In this document: positions 56,588 through 64,000 of the stretch, in pieces | Layout of the letters: every line of letters begins with the position of its first letter | How positions within the stretch are numbered: position 1 is the stretch's first letter | DNA from: Caenorhabditis remanei | Lineage: Eukaryota; Nematoda; Chromadorea; Rhabditida; Rhabditidae | Length of the DNA: 64,000 nt | Direction of reading: 5' to 3' | NCBI RefSeq assembly: GCF_010183535.1 | Contig: NC_071331.1 | Coordinates: 4,712,001 to 4,776,000 of the forward strand | Program-made: the position numbers and the translations under genes | Notes under the pieces: generated by a model | Databases searched by the model: none | Told to the model about the DNA's origin: nothing | Seen by the model: only the letters and a program-made list of their open reading frames with translations

Positions 56588-57038
56588 ATGATCCCCATAC
56601 CTTTGTACATTCACCCCTCATTACCTCTGTTCAATCGTATTGATGTACTGGATCTCTTTTTTCTTTTTCTTACTTGAAACCCCCCACCTTCTCACTCCCT
56701 GTAAGCTAACATGCTGAAATCTTGCGGGTACTTTCCATTTTATTTCCTCTTTATACTTTTTTCATTAATTCTGACGTCTAGAATAATAAATAATTATAAA
56801 ATCCAAAAAAACTGTGTTGGTGTTGTCTTATTTTTCTCTAAAATTTCAGCAATCATTCAGATTTCTCTCAGACTTCTATCAATTCTCGGTCCTCGCATTC
56901 AGAAGATCCACTTTTTCGATGTCTCATCACTTCTTGGTTATCTTTCCTGTTCTCGGATTCAGAAAAACAAGATGTCATAGGAATTTATTCTAATCTACAT
57001 CTTCTGAGAGGTCACGCAGAATTCTGAAGAAGAAAATT
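56588..57038. other. 3' flank of the H1 gene
   Basis: T-rich 3' UTR with AATAAA at 56785. No histone 3' stem-loop sequence was recognised. Nothing else seen. Confidence 0.5.
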
Positions 57039-57672
57039 CCCCCTTGTCGGGACACACCTCGCCTCTTCATCTTCTTCCGAATAGCCTTGTGAATAGTGGA
57101 AGGACGGGATCCCAAATAGTGCGTGTAATTGCAGAGTAGAGCTGAAAATCCTCTCCGTTCTCAATGTCAGCTTATAGTCAGAAATTTTATCTATAACATA
57201 TCAAAAATCCGGAAAATTTCGACGGAGTATGACCGAGATACTGGCATTGAAAGTCAAAGTCCTGGTTTCAAATTGACCTCAGCTCGGGAAAATTGGGTTA
57301 TCAGCTTGGAGATTTGAGATATCGATTTCTGACTTAATTTTTTGGAATTCTAGAGACATTTCCTACAAGCCTATATAACTTTTATCACCACTCAACTTCG
57401 CTATCCTGATAAATAACCAAGTTTTCCAGAAAATTAACTCTAACTTCCTACTTTGACTCAAAATTTCTCCAGATTTCCAGCGACAACATACTGATATTTT
57501 TACATGAATCGATGCGTAATCTTTCTGGCTTTCAGAAAATATAAATTTTTCAAAAATTGAACGATTACTTTTCGAGTTACACCGCTTTGAAGTCCGCTGC
57601 CTCATTCCTCCGCTTGGGGTTGTTTATGTCTCCGTCACTTCCAATGTCCTTTCAGACTGCTGAGAAGTGGCC
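57039..57672. repeat. Inverted copy of the H1 upstream region, copy 2
   Basis: CCCCCTTGTCGGGACACACC ... CTGCTGAGAAGTGGCC, the reverse complement of 55141-55774. No H1 coding sequence lies beyond its promoter end (57038 and below), so it would drive nothing recognisable. Confidence 0.75.
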
Positions 57673-58021
57673 TTGAAGAGAATTCCAGTTAGAATTGATA
57701 ACTTTGAACTAAATATTTCCATTATCTGGAAAATACTTTTTTTAGTTCAGCTAATCAACATTTTCCGGTGGTTAGGAATTTTTGCTAGAAAACTCTGAAA
57801 AAATGTTGGTTAAAAAAAATTCAGGTTCAGCAATTCCATGTTTTATGAAATCTTTTCTTCGATCATTAAACGACTTTCTGTGCGAGCCAATAGTTTTGTT
57901 TTTAGTAAAATTTTTAATCGTTTTTTTCCAAAAAAGTTAAAAGTGCTGAAATTTTGAAATCCGCTTTTCATACTCGAGTTTTTTTCAGAAATCTGATTGT
58001 GAGACTCCATCTCATTTTTTC

Positions 58022-58029
58022 CTGTTTCA
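58022..58029 (+). promoter_or_regulatory. CTGTTTCA, candidate piRNA upstream motif
   Basis: Exact match (TTTTCCTGTTTCAACCTAAA) between the two downstream copies of the H1 upstream region. Confidence 0.5.
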
Positions 58030-58098
58030 ACCTAAAGATATCATTTGCTAAAATTCAGAACATCAATGTCAAATTTTTCGGTAATGCATAGAAAACTT

Positions 58099-58688
58099 CC
58101 TTCCTGTCGGCACACACCTTGCCTCTTCATTTTCCACCGAATAACATCGCAAATAGTGGAAGGATTTGGTTGCAGATTGTGTGCGTAATTGCAGATTGGT
58201 GCTGAAAAAGTTGAAAGTTATTAATGTGAACTTACAGCCCGATATTTTATCTCAATCATATCAAAAATCCGGAATATTTTGACAAAGTTTGACCGAGATA
58301 CATGCGTTCAAAGTCAAAGTTTTGGTTTCAACTTGGCCCGAGCTCGAGGAAATTGAGTTATCAGCTCCGTGATTAAAGCTATGAGATTCTAACCAAGATT
58401 TTTGGAAAGCCAGAGACATTTGCTACAAGATCATATAACTTTTATCACCACTCCACCTCTCTGTCCTGATAAAAATCCAAGTTTTTCAGAAAAGTAACTC
58501 TAACTTCCGACTTTGACTCAAAATTTCTCCAGATTTCCAGCGACAACCTATTGATATTTTTACATGAATCGACGCGTAATCTTTCTGGCTTTCAGAAAAT
58601 ATAAAATTCTCAAAATTTAAACGGTTACTTTTTGAGTTACACCTCTTTGAAGTCCGCCGCCTCATTCCACCGATTGGGGTTGTTTATG
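58099..58688. repeat. Inverted copy of the H1 upstream region, copy 3
   Basis: CCTTCCTGTCGGCACACACC ... CGATTGGGGTTGTTTATG, the same orientation as copy 2 and 1060 bp away. It is more like copy 1 than copy 2 in parts (CCACTCCACCTCTCTGTCCT). Confidence 0.75.
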
Positions 58689-59204
58689 TTTTTATTAGTC
58701 AACACTTTCTAGGGACTTGTTACGATTGAAATTTTTCAGTTTCAATTATTCAATTTTTCTTCAAATTATTTTTCTCAATTAATCGACGAAGGTGAAACAA
58801 GGAGAAAAACTAACTTCGAATTTCGTGTAATGTTTTCACGATTTTCTATTTTTCCAAAAACGTTAGTGCCAACAATTTGAAAATTCTAACTGTTATATTC
58901 GAAATTAAGAACATATTTACAGGGTTTTCTGAAAAACATGCTCTAGTTTCTGATGTTGAATCACAACCTGAAATATTTCGATACGCTTACTGTTTCTGAT
59001 TTTCGAGAACAATGAAACTTTTGATATTCTGACATTATATTTTTTCATTCTTTTCATTTTTCTTTCCCTCCATTTTTATATCTGTCCCACCCAACTATTT
59101 ATCCATCGTCTCATGTAATCTACATGGCAACTGTGACAATTTATACCGGATCGTTTTTGATAGTAATCTACTGGGCTTATATAAATACGCACCAGTTGTA
59201 CATG

Positions 59205-59236
59205 TGACGTCATAAAGGAAATTGGCAGTGTGCCAA
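59205..59236. promoter_or_regulatory. CRE plus NFI-type palindrome, module 1
   Basis: TGACGTCA (59205-59212) is a bZIP/CREB site. TTGGCAGTGTGCCAA (59222-59236) is a perfect TTGGC-N5-GCCAA nuclear factor I site. A TATA-like TATATAAATA lies about 20 bp upstream of the CRE. Confidence 0.55.
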
Positions 59237-59344
59237 GAGGAGACTACGGGCCGTCCGACTGTATTGGTCAACAGTAAGAAAAAAAGGAAAGGGGCGGTCA
59301 GCGAGGATTTCCCTCAATCAGATGAAAAAAGTTTTTAAACTAAT

Positions 59345-59700
59345 GAATTTGGTTATCCAATGGTTAAAAATAGATAAAAACCCCTGAAGGATAAGAAACA
59401 GTCAAATTTTACAGTTTTTGAGTGTCAAAAATTTAAAATTTAAAATATTTTTTTACAGCTTTTGATGATAAGTTTATAGCGAATCAATTCAAAATTTCGT
59501 TCTTATTTTTCGAATCACCAGTTTTTTCAAGACAAATGGATTTCCAAAACGGTTTAAATTAGATAAAATCAAATTTTGATGGACAAGAAACAGTACAATT
59601 TTCTAGTTTTTGGATGTCAATATTCAAGTTTTTTACTGCTTTTGATAATAAGTTTCGGAGGAATCAATTCAGAATTTCATTCTCGACAGTTCTCAAACTT
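59345..59700. repeat. Diverged tandem duplication, about 190-bp period
   Basis: GATAAGAAACAGTCAAATTT...GCTTTTGATGATAAGTTT recurs as GACAAGAAACAGTACAATTT...GCTTTTGATAATAAGTTT. Both contain the near-piRNA motif CTGTTTCT on the minus strand. Confidence 0.6.
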
Positions 59701-59742
59701 TAAAAAAAGTTATTGGATTCACAAGTAACGGCCACAAAATAC

Positions 59743-59757
59743 TTGGCACGCTGCCAG
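59743..59757. promoter_or_regulatory. NFI-type palindrome, module 2
   Basis: TTGGCACGCTGCCAG, one mismatch from TTGGC-N5-GCCAA. No CRE next to it. It is followed by a GGAGGGAGGG purine tract, as in module 1. Confidence 0.45.
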
Positions 59758-60191
59758 ATTTTTTGCGCGCACGGCTACACACACACACTGATTGACGGAG
59801 GGAGGGAGAACAAAGGTATTGGAGGAGGGAGGACCTTTCCGTGGGGGTTTCCCTCACTGTTTTGGATAGAATTTAGGAGAAAGGAGGATAGTAATAGTAG
59901 CGAAACAGTTTGATTCAATATATGTTTAGAATTTGAAACATTTAAATGTAGTAAACGCCTCGGTTTCAAAACTAACGTTATTATTGCTGCTGTTTGAATT
60001 GTTTACTCTGCTTTAAATATGCGAAATCCACATAATTCTTCAAATTTTTCTTTCCTCTGAGCAGTTACAGTAATCCCTCTTTTAGACAGACACACCGCCC
60101 CCCCCCCCCATGTCATGACTTTGATGCTACAATTCTATTGCTGCTAGTAGTATTTTGATAGTCTAGTAACACAAACAAAGAAATGCCATGA

Positions 60192-60223
60192 TGACGTCAT
60201 CAGGAGTCTTGGCAACGTTCCAA
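60192..60223. promoter_or_regulatory. CRE plus NFI-type palindrome, module 3
   Basis: TGACGTCA (60192-60199) is followed by TTGGCAACGTTCCAA (60209-60223), the same order and spacing (about 9 bp) as module 1. Confidence 0.5.
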
Positions 60224-61512
60224 GTCAGTCAGCTGGTCGATAGGAAGGACCAATGTGTGTATTGGCAACAGCAAAAAAGAGACCTAGTTTTTCACTTTAA
60301 TGTTTCAATTCTTACAGATATTTGAGTGAAGTTGTTGTAAGAACGATAGGTGAGAAACTCTCTTACTTTTGGTTCCAAAGTTTTTGCGGCAAAAGAAAGA
60401 AATGGGTTCAATGTTTCAAATCTTACAGATATTTGAGTATATTGTGTTGTAAAAACGATCATAGATATTCAACGACTTTTACGGAAGCAATTATGAAAAT
60501 TCTAGAAATTTGGTCTTTTTCAAGGTACACAAAGTCTATCTAATACTGCCGGTTATCAGCTGAATGAAACACATAGAAAACATGAAACTGGAATTTTCCA
60601 ATATTTTGGTGATGTGAAGAGGGAAATGAAGAAAAGGGCGTCATGCGGGTAATTTGACACGACGATTTTCAGACTTTTTCTGACCCCATGTTCTAAAAAA
60701 TGCGCAGAATTTTGCAGATTTTAAAAGCGCCACGTGATAGGCCATTGTCGAAAATTTGTCAGTTTCAGCCAGTTTTCAGCTCTGAAATGAAAAAATATCA
60801 ATGTCGCGTACAATTAATACAAAGTGATGGATTCAACGTCATTGGAAAGGCATACTGAGCTAACCCGGATTTAATTTTCCGAATGAAATTGAGAGCAAGA
60901 TGGAACAGTAGAAAAATTCCAGACTTTAACCACTGAAACTGGATAATAGGGACAGCGAGTAAAAATTTTATGAGAACTCCCCTTTCCAGCTACACAAAAA
61001 GGTACTCTAGATACAAGAGACCACCAGTAATATCGTATTTTGATCCGATAGTTTTATTTCCATAAAAAACTGCAAAAATGACTGGTTTCTCAAACAAAGT
61101 TGTTCTAGTTCTAACTCATTTGAGCATCAGCTTTAAATTTTTTCTCAAAATTGAATCTCTGTGAATTCATCTGGGATTTCTAAATGTAGTTCTAGCTTTT
61201 CTGAAACATTTATTTTAGTTTCAGGAGGTGAAATTAACAGTGCTAAAAACCAATGCAAATACTTTTATTAGCTGTCGAAGTGCTCTTTTACAGAATTGTC
61301 ACGGACCGGTCCAATTTTTGACAAGTCCAATTTCTTTCTCATATAAAATTAGAATTGTTCGATTGAAAGTTTGATTGTAATGATGAAAAGGTGAAACTGT
61401 AATCTTCCCTATGAAAAACTGACACCAGTTGGGAAATTAAGACATCAACTCTGAAAAACGATCGAAGACCCGTCGGATGTGTTACAGTTATTTCATGTTG
61501 GGAGAGAATTTG

Positions 61513-61520
61513 TGAAACAG
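61513..61520 (-). promoter_or_regulatory. CTGTTTCA (minus), candidate piRNA upstream motif
   Basis: Exact match (TTTGTGAAACAGTGTCCT). Paired in the same orientation with 61593, 80 bp away. Confidence 0.55.
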
Positions 61521-61592
61521 TGTCCTAAAAATAAATTTTTCACGGTTGCATGTGATAAAAAAAATCAAATTTTCTCAAGTTTGCAATGATGA

Positions 61593-61600
61593 TGAAACAG
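61593..61600 (-). promoter_or_regulatory. CTGTTTCA (minus), candidate piRNA upstream motif
   Basis: Exact match (TGATGAAACAGTGTTCCT). The flank AAACAGTGT-TCC is like that of 61513, suggesting local duplication. Confidence 0.55.
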
Positions 61601-62801
61601 TGTTCCTTGTTTACCTACTTTCGGAAATACTTCCGGAAAAATCTAGTTATGCGTCGTTTCGATGTCAAATCCACAGCAAGATTTTGCAAATGAGCAAATG
61701 TGGCATGAATATCGCCAAATAAATGTTCTCATTTCATTTCTATATGTATTTGTTTTTAATGTAATGTTTTCTTCAATATTGCAGAAAGTGGAAATTGTAA
61801 ACATCTACTAGGAACAAACTGAAGTTCCCTGCTGTTTTGATCGTGGTTTACTTGTCTGCAATTATTGAGTAAGAAAATACATTTCAATATTTGTGATAAT
61901 TACATAACAGGAAATATTTTCCAAAAAATAACAATCATGTTGGTTTTTGAAATTTTCCCTGTTTCCTTTAGGTGGGAAATGGCTAATAGACATCTGGCGG
62001 AATTACTTTTTTAAAATTTTATTTTTAACTTAAAAGTCCTTCAAATTTTGAGCGTAATCCGATGATACTGCTTACAAGAAACTTCTAAGGTCAACGAAGC
62101 TGTATATCACTGTCACAAGTAGATTTTAGAGTTGTAATGCAATTTGTTTTCATGCTTATAATGACTTATAAATTTGAAAAGTGTCATGAAATTTATTGCG
62201 ACCTGCAGTGTATAGAATTCCAACGAGAAGAGCCTGAACGAACTATTATTTTACAGATATTTGAAACATAAATTATTTTCCTGTGAATTCAATTTTTTAA
62301 ATTTTATAGCTATAGCTCATCAATTTGAAGTAAAAGCTTTCAAACTACACATTTATTTTGTAACTTGTTGCAAACCTTACATAAATGTATATGCGAATAA
62401 AAACAGTTTCGTGACTATTTTCAAATGAACCGAAAATTAAGTAATCCAATTACTACAGTCAAATCGGGTGGAAAATTTGCTGAGTTGATAAAAAGTGGAG
62501 ATGAGACTACTGTGGTATCAATGAAGTTAAGGCAAGGCTGTCGCACGGCCGGCCGCGGCTTTTCTTGCAAATCTCAAACAGACGCGATCGGCCCAAAAAA
62601 ATTTTTGGCACCAGTGGGGGCACCCTGATTGTCAAGCTGTTCACGTTTTTTCTGCCTCAACTTGACAAAAAACTTTTCAAATTTATTTTTAGTTACTAAG
62701 CGGCATTTTTTAGGTTCATGATTACAGGATAAATGAAAGTTTCTAGCAGTGAAAGTTTTTGTCTTGCATTTCCTCCACAAAAAGTGATTTTAAAATAAGT
62801 C

Positions 62802-62809
62802 CTGTTTCA
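62802..62809 (+). promoter_or_regulatory. CTGTTTCA, candidate piRNA upstream motif
   Basis: Exact match in GTCCTGTTTCAATAATAGCA. A similar context with ATGTTTCAATAATAAC is at about 63953. Confidence 0.55.
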
Positions 62810-63637
62810 ATAATAGCATTTTTTGAAAATTTTCCTTTATTCTTCAGTAATTTATTTTTCGAAACCCACTTTTTCAATCAAATTTGGAAAAAAAAGTGTT
62901 TTGATTCATTTTTAGTCGTTGCATTATCAACCGTTCCTCAATTCCTTATCAAATTTGTATAACTTATTTTGATGTTGAATAAAGTGTGAAACTGAAAGTC
63001 GTTGTTTCTTCTCACAATACTTATCTAACATTTCATTCTCACCCTCGAGCCCAAAATACAACCCGTTCAGTAGAATCAGAATTTCTGACAGAAGGAGAAT
63101 TGTAGCGTCTGTGGTATAGTAAATTGAATGACCCTCTAATTATGGAATTCTTCTATTCTACCTGACTAGAATAATGTGGAAAGATTCCTAGCGTATGGAC
63201 AATATGTTAACTGAGTTCACCTCCCCCCATGCACATCAATCCAGAACAGAAGAATGCCTTAAATTCGCCACGGCCATCATCAAATTAGCAGAAATCTACA
63301 GTTTCAATATGGTGGTTAAGTTTCAGAACCATTATTCCATCTACTAGAAGATTGTATTTCCCTGGTTTTTTTTATTGAAAAAGAAATATGGCGCATCTTT
63401 TAGACACAGTTCCGATTTACACAACAGAAAAGATATTCCAAAAATCAACATCCATCTTTCAAATCGTTTTTTTTTTAAATTTTCTCTGCTTCGTTTAGAT
63501 GTGATTAAATTAATTCTGAGGGTAATGACAATTTATATAAATAATATTCAACATTTGTTCAGAACTTCAAAATTCAAACGAAATCTTCTGATACTGCGTA
63601 TTAAAAGTTATTAGTTCAACAACAAAAGTGTGTATCA

Positions 63638-63645
63638 CTGTTTCA
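63638..63645 (+). promoter_or_regulatory. CTGTTTCA, candidate piRNA upstream motif
   Basis: Exact match in TATCACTGTTTCAAGTAGTT. A related stretch at about 62108 (TATCACTGTCACAAGTAG) has lost the match, again pointing to duplication and decay. Confidence 0.55.
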
Positions 63646-63837
63646 AGTAGTTTTTAGAGATGTTTAACGATTTTTGATATTTGATGATACAAACCCTGAT
63701 TTTCGATGATTCTAATAATTTCTAAAACTTTAAAATGCACCAAAACTCATTGACATTTTCTAAATGCAGAGTTAAACAGTCAAAGTAAATTGATTATAAC
63801 GAGATATGAATAAATAACATTTCGTATTACAACACCT

Positions 63838-63845
63838 TGAAACAG
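63838..63845 (-). promoter_or_regulatory. CTGTTTCA (minus), candidate piRNA upstream motif
   Basis: Exact match (CACCTTGAAACAGAATCC). Divergent from 63638, 193 bp apart. Confidence 0.5.
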
Positions 63846-64000
63846 AATCCATTTTTCTGTGATTTTTTTCCATATGGCTTTTCAAAGTGTAGTATTTTGT
63901 TCAGAACACTAAAACACCAGAAGTTCTAATACAAAATTTTGAAAATGGGTCATGTTTCAATAATAACATTTTACGTATTTCTACTCGGAATTTATAATCA

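Larger units (their letters stand above)
60280..64000. other. AT-rich intergenic DNA with clustered piRNA motifs
   Basis: No convincing gene. A short frame at 62425-62540 (PITTVKSGGKFAELIKSGDE) looks coding but ends in a GC-rich repeat (GCACGGCCGGCCGCGG) and has no splice partners; it may be a relic. Five exact CTGTTTCA sites fall within 61.5-63.9 kb. Confidence 0.4.

Noticed and set aside
62574..62780. 68-codon minus-strand frame
   Set aside because: It spans a GC-rich repeat and low-complexity sequence with no start or splice support.

Overview
This window looks like nuclear DNA of a Caenorhabditis nematode; I cannot name the species. The evidence is short introns (about 43-60 bp) with TTTTCAG-type acceptors, a Caenorhabditis-type histone H1, nematode-specific secreted protein families, and very abundant palindromic (foldback) DNA elements. 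It is AT-rich and repeat-rich, as on a chromosome arm.

Layout. 1-5.2 kb: a tandem array of FkbM-type methyltransferase genes, two nearly complete copies (each with a different lesion) plus decayed fragments. 5.2-11 kb: AT-rich DNA with foldback elements. 11.0-18.1 kb: a 7.1-kb element flanked by TTAA, with about 350-bp terminal inverted repeats, tRNA-like sequences and a 119-bp satellite of about 33 monomers. 18-28.5 kb: AT-rich DNA with decayed, duplicated gene fragments and a 2.5-kb foldback element (8-bp target duplication) split by a decayed mariner. 29.1-31.0 kb and 40.6-42.6 kb: two intact paralogous 4-exon genes on the minus strand. 31-39 kb: a dense patchwork of GA-rich repeats, three large palindromes and a solo LTR. 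44.6-49.2 kb: a 12-exon gene for a secreted mucin-like protein with a CCP/sushi domain. 49.5-51.3 kb: an 8-exon gene for a secreted nematode protein with a VWA-like domain. 55.9-56.6 kb: a histone H1 gene, whose upstream region is repeated twice more downstream in inverted orientation. 57-64 kb: AT-rich intergenic DNA.

The strongest hidden signal is dispersed. The octamer CTGTTTCA, the core of the upstream (Ruby) motif of Caenorhabditis type I piRNA (21U-RNA) genes, occurs 27 times outside coding exons, 13 on plus and 14 on minus. At the base composition I judge by eye, chance would give about 2-3. The hits lie in the AT-rich intergenic stretches and are absent from the satellite element, the GA-rich repeat patchwork and the protein-coding cluster. 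I infer that much of this apparently empty DNA is a piRNA cluster that has grown by local duplication.
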